Source: a virus. Taken from it: 64,000 nucleotides of DNA. The notes beneath the pieces are model-generated. The model made no database searches and was not told the origin of the DNA. It saw only the letters and a program-made list of their open reading frames with translations. Position numbers and translations under genes: made by a program. This document shows, piece after piece, positions 1 through 8,800 of the stretch. The stretch covers positions 1 through 64,000 of IMG/VR virus record IMGVR_UViG_3300034283_001774. One strand, given 5' to 3'. Within the stretch, counting starts at the first letter, position 1. Each line of letters begins with the position of its first letter.

Positions 1-2181
1 GCAAGATATTTTCAAATTTATAATACTGCTGCACCCTTGGGTACTGATATTCACTTTAAAGGTAACGCAGATTTCAACTACTTTGGTGACGATAGCAATT
101 ACTTAAAAATAGATGATAGTGCACAAATAGTTTCTATTGTTGGTGTAAATGGTGTGGAGATAACTGGTTCATTAAATGTAAGTGGTAGTATAAGTGCATC
201 GGTTAAAGTAGATACTCCTAATATTAATCTTAAAGGTGGAAACATTTCATTTGATACAAATGGGGCAGGTATTTTACATACTGGACAATTTAACATAACA
301 ACTGTATTTGAGGATAATGAGTTAGCAAAAACATGGACGTTTAATCAATATGGAACGCTAACAACTCCAGGTGATATAGTTGTAACTGGTTCATTAAATG
401 TAAGTTCATCCTTTACCGCATCTTTAAGAGAAGGATATGTTTGGGTTGGTGATAATACTGGAAAAAACACATTACAAATAGCAACATCTTCATTTGGTGT
501 AGGTGGAGGAGCTGATATAACTTTATTAAATAATTACACTGGTTCTTCTATTGGAATTGATGGTGGGTTGATGGCATATACGGCATCATTAAAATCAGTA
601 GCATTGGTTAGTGGTTCATTGATAGCATCATCATCATATAGTATGGTATCGGACAATGCAAGAACAATGTTATTATATTCACTTACGCAAGATTTTGAAT
701 CGTATTTACTATTCTCAAATGCAGTTGCAGTAAATTCAGCTACAATTGCTGGTAACAATAATATAAGATATAATTCTTCAACAAATACATTAAGGGTAGG
801 AACGGTATCGGCAACTAAATATTTAGGTGGTGTTGTTAGTGGTAGTGCTCAATTAACTGAATTAAATACATACACTGGTTCTAACGATAGTGTGATAAGT
901 GCAATACTACAAACAACCGCATCTTTAAATACATACACTGGTTCTAACGATAGTGTGATAAGTAGAATACTACAAACATCTGCATCGCTAAACTCAAAGA
1001 CAGGTTCATACGCAACAACTGGTTCAAACATTTTTGTTGGCAATCAAACTATAAGTGGTTCATTAATAGTAACTGCATCGGCTAATCTTAGTGGTTCGGT
1101 TGTTATCAATCAAATAACATATCCAACTCTAAACTTTGCAGATAGTCAACATGGTGTAGAAGTTCCAACATTGGGAGTAAATAATGTACTTACAATGGAA
1201 GTTCCAAAAACCATTTATGAATATGTTAAAAACGATAGTGGTACAACTTTATTAAAAGGAACACCGGTTCATTCAACTGGAACTGTTGGATTTAATACTT
1301 TGGTAATCGCAGCATCCGCATCGGTTGCATCAACAATGCCCGCAACTTACATCTTAGCACAAGATTTAGATGATGAGGAAGAAGGATTGGGTATTGCAAT
1401 TGGAGCAATTCAAGGAGTGAATACAACTGGATTAACTGCTGGAGACCCGTTATGGGTTGGGGCAAATGGTGGTTGGACACAAACAAAACCAACGGGTTCT
1501 AATCTTATTCAAAACTTAGGTATTGTAACTAAAGTTGGTGTAAATGGTGGTGGTGTTGTATTGGGAGCTGGTAGAAGTAATGATGTTCCTAATATACAAG
1601 AGGGGTATTTTTGGGTAGGTAATAAGGATTCAGTAGCAACTCCAATTCCAACATCTTCATTTGCAGTGACGGGTTCAAACTTATTTATAGGAAATCAAAC
1701 TATAACTGGTTCATTAATTGTATCAGCATCAACAAACTTAACTGGTTCGGTAACTATAAACCAAAGTAGAATTGATAACGGATGGACAGCATATACACCA
1801 GAGTGGACAGCAGCATCTGTAAACCCTGTAATTAACAATGGAACAATAGAAGGATACTACAAAGTAATTGGAAAGACTTGTTTCGTAAGAGGTAATATTG
1901 CTATGGGTAGTACAACAACATTTGGTACTGGGGAGTGGTATGTATCAATGCCATTTACGGCATCACATGCAGATGCTATCTTAATGACAGTAACTTTATT
2001 AGATAATGGTTCTAATTGGTACAACGCTACAATGGCAGGAGCAAGAGCAGGATTTAATCACAAAGCACCTATGCAATATCAAAATGTAGCTGGAACTGCT
2101 AGTGATGTAAATGCAACTGGACCATTTACTTGGGCAACAAGTGATAGATTTATTTGGAACGGAAGTTACGAAATAGCATAA
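1..2181 (+). CDS. Tail fibre protein, 5' end outside window
   Basis: The reading frame is open from base 1, so the N-terminus is missing; the TTG at 37 is only an internal codon. The visible 726 residues are rich in Ser/Thr/Gly and carry many copies of a TGSLxVSGS-type beta repeat that also fills the giant fibres downstream, so the protein is probably a trimeric tail fibre. A distinct globular segment (about bases 1150-1620, containing KNDSGTTLLKGTPVHSTG) interrupts the repeats. The C-terminal part from about base 1780 starts WTAYTPEWTAASVNP and contains a GKTCFVRGNIAMGSTTTFG segment, a pattern I recognise from the tips of many phage fibres, where receptor binding usually resides. A tandem 63-base duplication lies at 862-987. 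Role as a fibre is confident from composition; receptor and exact fibre type are unknown. Confidence 0.75.
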   Translation, partial: ARYFQIYNTAAPLGTDIHFKGNADFNYFGDDSNYLKIDDSAQIVSIVGVNGVEITGSLNVSGSISASVKVDTPNINLKGGNISFDTNGAGILHTGQFNITTVFEDNELAKTWTFNQYGTLTTPGDIVVTGSLNVSSSFTASLREGYVWVGDNTGKNTLQIATSSFGVGGGADITLLNNYTGSSIGIDGGLMAYTASLKSVALVSGSLIASSSYSMVSDNARTMLLYSLTQDFESYLLFSNAVAVNSATIAGNNNIRYNSSTNTLRVGTVSATKYLGGVVSGSAQLTELNTYTGSNDSVISAILQTTASLNTYTGSNDSVISRILQTSASLNSKTGSYATTGSNIFVGNQTISGSLIVTASANLSGSVVINQITYPTLNFADSQHGVEVPTLGVNNVLTMEVPKTIYEYVKNDSGTTLLKGTPVHSTGTVGFNTLVIAASASVASTMPATYILAQDLDDEEEGLGIAIGAIQGVNTTGLTAGDPLWVGANGGWTQTKPTGSNLIQNLGIVTKVGVNGGGVVLGAGRSNDVPNIQEGYFWVGNKDSVATPIPTSSFAVTGSNLFIGNQTITGSLIVSASTNLTGSVTINQSRIDNGWTAYTPEWTAASVNPVINNGTIEGYYKVIGKTCFVRGNIAMGSTTTFGTGEWYVSMPFTASHADAILMTVTLLDNGSNWYNATMAGARAGFNHKAPMQYQNVAGTASDVNATGPFTWATSDRFIWNGSYEIA
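862..987 (+). repeat. 63-bp tandem duplication in fibre gene
   Basis: Two adjacent 63-base units (862-924 and 925-987) encode near-identical 21-residue segments containing NTYTGSNDSVIS. They differ at only a few bases near the end of each unit. The exact codon-multiple length keeps the frame, as expected for repeat expansion within a beta-structured fibre shaft. Confidence 0.9.
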
Positions 2182-2182
2182 T

Positions 2183-2353
2183 ATGAATATTGCATTTAAT
2201 GGTTTAAGATTATTTGGTAGATTTACAACTTCCATATTAAGTAGTGAACCTGTGACTGGGGATGTGGCATTTGTGAAAGTATATAATGGAGCATTGACAT
2301 TAGCAGATATCCAAACACTACATGCTGCATATAAATCAAGAGTTGGATACTAA
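2183..2353 (+). CDS. Small ORF resembling the C-terminal end of a LamG-like domain
   Basis: A 56-residue ORF starts one base after the stop of the preceding fibre gene and is in a different frame. Its second half, KVYNGALTLADIQTLHAAY followed by KSRVGY, matches the typical last strand of LamG/concanavalin-like phage domains (YNRALS-EI-NY-A-K-RFGY pattern, from memory). A full LamG domain is about 150-200 residues, so this is either a small independent protein or the leftover end of a domain broken by deletion or frameshift. No strong ribosome-binding site is visible; translation could be coupled to the upstream stop codon. Function unknown. Confidence 0.5.
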   Translation: MNIAFNGLRLFGRFTTSILSSEPVTGDVAFVKVYNGALTLADIQTLHAAYKSRVGY

Positions 2354-2375
2354 ACACTATTCTTTTCATTTCTAA

Positions 2376-2384
2376 TATTTATAG
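2376..2384 (+). promoter_or_regulatory. Candidate late promoter motif TATTTATAG
   Basis: The motif lies in the 56-base gap before the neck gene, ending about 26 bases before its ATG. The same octamer TATTTATA recurs in other gaps of the window at a similar distance. It is the reverse complement of the T4 late promoter box TATAAATA, but its role here is inferred only from recurrence. Confidence 0.45.
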
Positions 2385-2409
2385 GTAACGATTAAAATAA
2401 GTACTTATA

Positions 2410-3576
2410 ATGGCATTAGAAACATTAATATATCCTGGTTCATCTTCGTTCTTTCCGGGACAAACTCCCTTTGGAATATACGATGATGATTATATCTTTC
2501 AAGAAGAAGCTCCAAAGGTGGCACTGTGGTGTGCTAGAAGATTGGGGTATCCTATTCAAAATATAGAACTTTTAGATGAAAATTTTTACGCTTGTTTGGA
2601 AGAAGCCGTATCGGAATATGGTGCGCAAGTAAACCAATTCAACATTCGTAATAATTTGGATACTTTAAGGGGAAAATCTAAAAGTACAAATCTTTCAAGC
2701 AAATTAGTTCAGGGTTCAAATCTACCAACTTTAATTGGTATTTCTGATGCGTATGGAACTTTAGCCGGAGTTGGTGGAAATACCGATATTAAGAAAGGGT
2801 ACATAGAATTACAGGCCGGACAACAAGAATATGATTTAGATACTCTTTGGAGTGCGGTTTCTGAAAGTGGAAAGCGTATTGAAATTGTTAAAGTATTTCA
2901 CGACCCGGTACCTGCAATTAATAGATTCTTTGACCCATATTCGGTAAGTGGACAAGGTACGTTAAACCTTATTGATGAATTTGGATTTGGTTCTTACTCT
3001 CCAGCAGCACAATTTATATTAATGCCAATATTTGAAGATATGTTGAGAATTCAAGCAATTGAATTTAATGACCAATTCAGAAAATCGGCATTTACTTTTA
3101 ATATTGTAAATGGTAAAATTAGAGTATTCCCAAGACCAACTACACAGCATATTAATCTTTATGGAAAATTGCATTTTGATTATTTTGTAAGAGATGAATT
3201 TGTGACCAACTCTACAAACGTAACACCGGATGTGATTTCTGATTATTCTGATATTCCTTATGATTTTATGGAATACGGTGGTATTAATGATGTGGGTAAA
3301 CAATGGATTAGAAAATATACACTTGCATTGGTAAAAGAAATGTTAGGTGCTGTGAGAGAAAAATATTCACAAATTCCAATACCTGGAGCAGAAATTCAAT
3401 TAGATGGAGCTGCATTAAGAAGTGAAGCTCAAACGGAAAAAGAATCTCTTATGACACAATTAAGAGAAACTTTGGAAGAATTAAGTAGAACAAAGCAGTT
3501 TGAAAATAGAAACACGGAAGCTACTGCACATCAAGAAATGTTACGAAAAGTACCTTTAGCAATTTATATAGGTTAA
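2410..3576 (+). CDS. Neck protein, T4 gp13-like
   Basis: A 388-residue soluble protein at the head of a tight cluster of neck genes. Residues about 30-65 read EEAPKVALWCARRLGYPI followed by an acidic helix with LEEAVSEYGAQ, a pattern like the N-terminus of T4-type gp13 (helix, Leu-Gly-hydrophobic, Glu-Glu-Ala). The C-terminus has a charged helical stretch (about 315-375). gp13 in T4 forms the neck ring joining portal and tail. Its place immediately before gp14-like and gp15-like genes, as in T4, is the main support. It is longer than T4 gp13 (309 aa). Alternative: an unrelated head-closure or portal-adaptor protein. The ATG follows an A-rich leader without a clear Shine-Dalgarno. Confidence 0.6.
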   Translation: MALETLIYPGSSSFFPGQTPFGIYDDDYIFQEEAPKVALWCARRLGYPIQNIELLDENFYACLEEAVSEYGAQVNQFNIRNNLDTLRGKSKSTNLSSKLVQGSNLPTLIGISDAYGTLAGVGGNTDIKKGYIELQAGQQEYDLDTLWSAVSESGKRIEIVKVFHDPVPAINRFFDPYSVSGQGTLNLIDEFGFGSYSPAAQFILMPIFEDMLRIQAIEFNDQFRKSAFTFNIVNGKIRVFPRPTTQHINLYGKLHFDYFVRDEFVTNSTNVTPDVISDYSDIPYDFMEYGGINDVGKQWIRKYTLALVKEMLGAVREKYSQIPIPGAEIQLDGAALRSEAQTEKESLMTQLRETLEELSRTKQFENRNTEATAHQEMLRKVPLAIYIG

Positions 3577-3580
3577 TATT

Positions 3581-4036
3581 ATGGCGAGATTTGCATTATC
3601 AAGAGATATAAGGTTCTTTGAGAGCATAGCCAGAGAATTGGTTGATGTTGTTGTTGAAACTAGTGTGGTTTTATATAAACTAATCATAGAAGATAGTAAA
3701 ACTAATTTATACGGAGAATCTTTAAATAAAACATACTATCAAGGATTAGAGTGTACTGCTATGATTGAAAGAGAAAGTGCAACTACCGAGTATGAAGGAT
3801 TCGGGCCAGATAAAAATCAATTGGTAGAATTTCGTTTTAACCGATTTACGTTAGAAGATAAAGGATTTTATCCTGAAGTTGGTGATATTATTTTTCATAA
3901 TAATGGATATTTTGAAATTGATAATGTTAGAGAAGACCAATTAATTGGTGGACAAGTTGATAATAAATTTTCAATTATTTGTTCTACGTTTATGAGCAGA
4001 AGAAGTAATATCCAAACTGAAATGAGAACTGTATAA
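3581..4036 (+). CDS. Neck protein, T4 gp14-like
   Basis: A 151-residue protein four bases after the gp13-like gene. The segment GFYPEVGDIIFHNNGYFEID resembles the gp14 signature in which a PKVGDL-type turn is followed by a strand ending in phenylalanine-glutamate-isoleucine. In T4, gp14 (256 aa) is the second neck ring protein; here the protein is much shorter, so only the core domain may be present. Its stop codon overlaps the next ATG (TAATG), indicating translational coupling with the gp15-like gene. Identification rests on motif plus gene order and should be confirmed by profile comparison. Confidence 0.58.
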   Translation: MARFALSRDIRFFESIARELVDVVVETSVVLYKLIIEDSKTNLYGESLNKTYYQGLECTAMIERESATTEYEGFGPDKNQLVEFRFNRFTLEDKGFYPEVGDIIFHNNGYFEIDNVREDQLIGGQVDNKFSIICSTFMSRRSNIQTEMRTV

Positions 4037-5094
4037 TGGAAAAAAGAGAAACAAATAGGGCCAAACAATTATCAATAGATAAACAATTCCAAAAAGGAGT
4101 TAAGATTATAGATGTTGATTCTGCAATAGCTGATTATATGTCTAAAGTTATTATTCCAAATTTGGAAGAAAATGGAAATTTGTTAAAAGTTCCTTTAATT
4201 TATGGTAATGCGGAAAGATGGGAAGGAGCAAGAAAGCAGGGGTATTTAAGAGATGCGAGAGGCAGAATTCAAATCCCAATGATAATGTTCAGAAGAAGTA
4301 GTATTCAAAAGAATGAATCTATGCCAGTTTTCAAAGAGGCGGGAACAATACAATATGCTAAAAAATATTCTGCAAAAAATAGGTATGATAGATTTTCAAT
4401 AATGACCGGTGCTCAACCTGTTTATGAAATTTATAGTGTATCAATTCCATCATATGTAACTATACAATATGAAATGGTAATTTGGACATCCTTTACTGAA
4501 CATATGAACGTGTTGGTTGAAGCATTTCAAAATCAAAGTGAAAGATATTGGGGAATGGAAGATGGTTTTAAATTTAAAAGTTCAATTAGTTCTTTTGAAA
4601 CTTCACAAGAAGTTGCACAAGGAGCTGAAAGAGTTATTAGAACTTCATTTACTACAACTGTAAACGCATATCTTTTACCTGAAATTGTTGATAACAAACC
4701 AACTATGAATAAATCATTTAGTCCAAAAAGAGTTGTTTGGGGAGTTGAAACAGACCTTTCTGGTGGAAAATTTGCAGGATTAAATGTGTATCAAGAATAT
4801 GCAGATGTTGTAAATTTTATTGCAATAAGAGGTCATCAACAAGCTGTGTTTGTTAATTCTACAACTGCTAAATTGATAAATGTAAAACAACCAGTTTTAC
4901 CAAATGAGTTGATTGGTGTATTTGATATTGTCAATTGGTTTAGAGTTTATCTAAATGGTGATTTTATATCTCCAACATATTACACATATTCTTATGATGG
5001 TAATACTAAAGAAATTACATTTACATTTACGTTAGCATATCCAATAGAAGTTGCCGATGAAATTTTAATAACTGGTAAATTCCAAGAGCTATGA
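4036..5094 (+). CDS. 15: Tail sheath stabiliser/completion protein, T4 gp15-like
   Basis: A 352-residue protein. Residues about 50-65 (LLKVPLIYGNAERW) match the KFIRVPITYAS-type strand of T4 gp15. Further on are an MIMFRRSSI strand, a YEIYSVSIPSYVTIQYEMVIW strand region and a long segment ending RTSFTTTVNAYLLPE, all in the same order as gp15. gp15 hexamers cap the tail and stabilise the sheath before head joining. The protein is about 80 residues longer than T4 gp15 (272 aa). The excess is a C-terminal domain (about 285-352) with FRVYLNGDFISPTYYTYSY and ending ILITGKFQEL, which recurs in the two genes that follow. Start overlaps the upstream stop; the stop overlaps the next ATG. Confidence 0.72.
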   Translation: MEKRETNRAKQLSIDKQFQKGVKIIDVDSAIADYMSKVIIPNLEENGNLLKVPLIYGNAERWEGARKQGYLRDARGRIQIPMIMFRRSSIQKNESMPVFKEAGTIQYAKKYSAKNRYDRFSIMTGAQPVYEIYSVSIPSYVTIQYEMVIWTSFTEHMNVLVEAFQNQSERYWGMEDGFKFKSSISSFETSQEVAQGAERVIRTSFTTTVNAYLLPEIVDNKPTMNKSFSPKRVVWGVETDLSGGKFAGLNVYQEYADVVNFIAIRGHQQAVFVNSTTAKLINVKQPVLPNELIGVFDIVNWFRVYLNGDFISPTYYTYSYDGNTKEITFTFTLAYPIEVADEILITGKFQEL

Positions 5095-5447
5095 ACATAA
5101 AATTATTAAAAAATATAATGAAAGAAGTGAATGAGCCAAATGAATATGAATTTTTTTCATATGATTTGTCACATCCTTACTATTGGATTTATAAACTTGA
5201 TAATGTTAGAATTAAAACTTTATATGAACCACTTACCAAGTTTAGAAAATCAACCGCGAGATATGATATTTTTATAAATGGTTTATTTATTAGAGAAGCG
5301 GATTATATTTTAGAACCAGAGGGAAATGGATTATTTTTAAAATTCATTAGAAGTCAGTTTCCAGAATTTGACCGTTTTGGAAATCCATATGCTTTAATTG
5401 AATCGGATGAAGTAAAAATAACCGGTGATGTAGAAATTATTAAATAA
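5091..5447 (+). CDS. Small structural protein sharing the gp15-like C-terminal domain
   Basis: A 118-residue protein of unknown function, overlapping its neighbours by four bases upstream and one base downstream (ATGA, TAATG). Its second half (YDIFINGLFIREADYILE, then a hydrophobic strand and VKITGDVEIIK at the end) has the same layout as the last 70 residues of the gp15-like protein and of the next gene: a strand ending in Asn-Gly, a Tyr-rich turn, an extended strand, and a D/E-x-(I/V)-x-I-x-G ending. The first half, with an aromatic-rich YDLSHPYYWIYKLDNVRI segment, is unique. By context it is probably a minor neck, tail or fibre-attachment component. Confidence 0.6.
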   Translation: MNIKLLKNIMKEVNEPNEYEFFSYDLSHPYYWIYKLDNVRIKTLYEPLTKFRKSTARYDIFINGLFIREADYILEPEGNGLFLKFIRSQFPEFDRFGNPYALIESDEVKITGDVEIIK

Positions 5448-5833
5448 TGGCGAGAAAAGTACCAAATATCAACAAATCAAATATTCTTCAAAAAAGAGAT
5501 AGATTGGCATTTAAACAATTTGTTTTAGATGTTAATATTGATACATTCATATATTCATTTAGTCCAGATTATATAAATTTAGATGAAAGTGGACAACTAT
5601 TTACATTATATCTTTTAGATAAAAAGTTTAATATAGATATTTTGGAAATAGATAGTGTGAAAGATTATATTGATGTATATTTATTTGGAGTAAAACAACC
5701 TCAAGATAGATATGAAATTCGTGTAGATGAAAATAATATAGAGGTTACATTTATTGTTCCTATAACATTAGCTCCTGCTTCCGTTGTGGCAACTGATTTT
5801 GAAATAAAAGGTAAAATATCTGATATACTATAA
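5447..5833 (+). CDS. Small structural protein, paralogous C-terminal domain
   Basis: A 128-residue protein, start and stop both in one-base TAATG overlaps with neighbours. Residues about 70-128 (YIDVYLFGVKQPQDRYEIR, then IEVTFIVPI, then FEIKGKISDIL at the end) repeat the layout seen in the two preceding genes. It is directly followed by the first giant fibre gene, which begins with the same MAR start. A plausible role is an adaptor between neck or tail and fibres, but nothing in the sequence proves it. Confidence 0.6.
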   Translation: MARKVPNINKSNILQKRDRLAFKQFVLDVNIDTFIYSFSPDYINLDESGQLFTLYLLDKKFNIDILEIDSVKDYIDVYLFGVKQPQDRYEIRVDENNIEVTFIVPITLAPASVVATDFEIKGKISDIL

Positions 5834-8800
5834 TGGCAAGACTGATACCACGTAAACAAATTGAAGAACAACAGGATATAAGTAGTTCACTTAACATTAG
5901 ACAAAACGTTAATGTTGGAAACGATGCCATTATATCTGGCTCATTATTCGTATCTAAAAGTTTCTTTTTAGGAACAGAAACGGGTTCTAAAAGTGAAATA
6001 ACTGGTTCGGTTTTTTTAACTGGCTCATTAACAATTGATGGACAATTAAAAGTTGCGGCACCTGAAACTGTTCTTGCGGTTACCGCATCGAACACTTTAT
6101 TGGCAGTTGATACTCAACGATATGCTGGTATTCTTGCAAAAGATTTTGGTGCTAACGTTCCAACTCTTTATGTATCTTCTACCGATGGTGATGATACAAA
6201 CGATGGTAGAAGTATTCAATATCCACTTCGTACAATTAAAAGAGCGGCTTCATTGGCATCTCCGGGGTATGATGGTAGATATGGATTTGATACTGGTTCA
6301 ATATTCAATGGATATGTAATCAAGGTACAGGCTGGAACGTATTTAGAGGATAATCCTGTGATTCTTCCTAAAAACACAACCATTTGGGGTGCCGGTTTGC
6401 GTATCACCAAGATTAACGCGAAAAACCCCACAGAAGACCTTTTCTATGTAAACTCTGGATGTTATATTGCAGAGGTAACGATGGGTGGTTTGAGATTATT
6501 TCCAGACCAAATAAATCCTGAAAAAGGATTTGCGGTGGCGTTTCAACCTGGAGCATTTATTACAACTTCTCCATATGTTCAGAACTGTTCACAAATTTCA
6601 AACCAAGAAAATTCATTCACCGAACTTTATGAGGATATTCCACCAGGCGGCGGAGGTCTTTATGTTAATGGTGATGTAATTGATCCAGATTCTCCACTAG
6701 CTTCAATGGTATTGGATGCTTATACGCAGATTTCTCCAAATGGTGTAGGATGTTTGGTAAATGGTAGAGGTTTCATTCAGTTGGTATCTTTCTTTAATAA
6801 CTTCTCATATTATTCTATTAGAGTAAATAATGGTGGACATGCTACCCTAAACAACTCAAACATTTCGTTTGGTTTGTATGGTATGTATGCATCCGGTTCT
6901 CGTTTTATTTCTGGTAGTGGTGGTAATATTGCTGCTAGAGATTCTGTTAGAGGAACTTGGAGTTGTGTTGTAGATGTATTAAATAAAGGATTGGAAAACG
7001 GATTACCTACAATAACAAAATTAAATACCGATGAAGGTATTCGTTTAACTTCTCCGGCATTATATACACAAAGTAGAGTATCTGCTGGAACTTCATTATC
7101 AACTGCTGCGGCGGAAGAAATATCGGCTGATTATAAATTAATAAGTGCAATTGTTGATAGTGGGGTATCAAACTTTCCAACTTTATTGGCAAAGAGTTCT
7201 ATAAAAGGATATGGATTTGATTCTCCTTATAATATTTTAGGAGCAGAGCAAATAACATCATCTATATCGGCATCAAATGCGGATTTAGTTCAAATAAGTG
7301 CATCTTATGCCGCTATTTTGAGTATATTGGCAAATGGTACGGGTTCGTTTAATTTTAGACCAAACACAAGTGCAAGTAGACAAATAGGTAATGATGTTAT
7401 ACAACCAATAGGGAGTGTAGCAACAAACTATACTTCATCGGTAAGTGCATCGTTTAACAATATAATTAATATTATTAAATCAGGCCTTTCTGCTAAACCA
7501 ACGTTTATCTCAAATACAAGTGCTAGTATTAAAGCTGGTAATACCGAACAAGTAATGCTTGGTGTGACATCATCATTAGCAACAATAAATTCGGTAAGTG
7601 CCAGTTTCAGTATTGTTTATAACATTTTAGCAAATGGTACTGGTAGTAATATTTTACCAATACCAGAGAATCACCAAAAATCATTTGTAATAACAAATAC
7701 AAATAGTTCTTCATTTGATTTTGAAGGAATTGGTAGTAATCCTACATTAACTTTATTTAGAGGAGAAACCTACAAATTCAATGTAGATGCAATAGAAACA
7801 TTTGGTGGAATTGAATATCCATTTTGGATTAGAACACAACAAATAGAAGGTATTAGTGAGAAATTTGATTATAATATTGGCATGGTTAATAATGGTGATA
7901 GTAGAGGTACAATAACCTTTACAGTACCATATAATGCACCAAATAAATTATATTATGTATCACAGAATAGAAGTTCTATGGGTGGTGAAATTAACATAGT
8001 AAATTCATCTACAACCCCATTTGAATTAATTAGAAATACATTAACATATCCAGCCACAATACAAAGTGGTTCAATAGCTAAAACTGCTATTGATATCATA
8101 ACTGCATACGAAATATTAGTAAATAATAAAGAATTTATTAAAGATGAAGTTATTCAATTTGTATCTTCTTCTTGGAGTGAATTTTACTATCCAGAAGAAA
8201 CTTGTAAAAGAGATGTTGGATATATTATTGATGGTGTAGCAAAAGACCTACTTTTTGGGGGTAATGAAGAAAGTATTAGAAATGGTTTATTCTATTATCA
8301 ATTTCCATCCGAAGCAACTACAACACAATTAGGACCAACATTAACTGCAGTTAAGCACGCAGCGGGTGTTGCATTAAATTTGATTAGAGGTAGGGTATAT
8401 GTAGAACCAAACAATGAAGTAGTGGATGTTTGGGATACAATCAGGGATAATAGAACATTTATACAAAATGAAGTTATAACTTATCTATCATCATCTTGGT
8501 CTAATTTTTATTACAACGAAGTAAAGTGTAGACGTGATACTGGTTATATATTAGATGCGGTAGCAACTGATGTAAAATATGGTGGTAATGAAAGAGGTAT
8601 AACTGCCGGTGAATACTATTATTTATATCCTTCATTGGCAATTGTACAAGGAGATGGAGATGGTGTTGGGCAATTAGGACAAACGGTGGATGGTATAAGA
8701 TATGCTAGTGGATTAGTTGATAATCTATTAAAAGGAAAAACATTTACATCACCTAATGCATCAACTTTATCTGCATATAATAATCTGATAAATAATAAAG

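Noticed and set aside
37-39. TTG as start of the first fibre gene
   Set aside because: The frame is open to base 1 with the same kind of protein sequence, so the gene is cut by the window edge.
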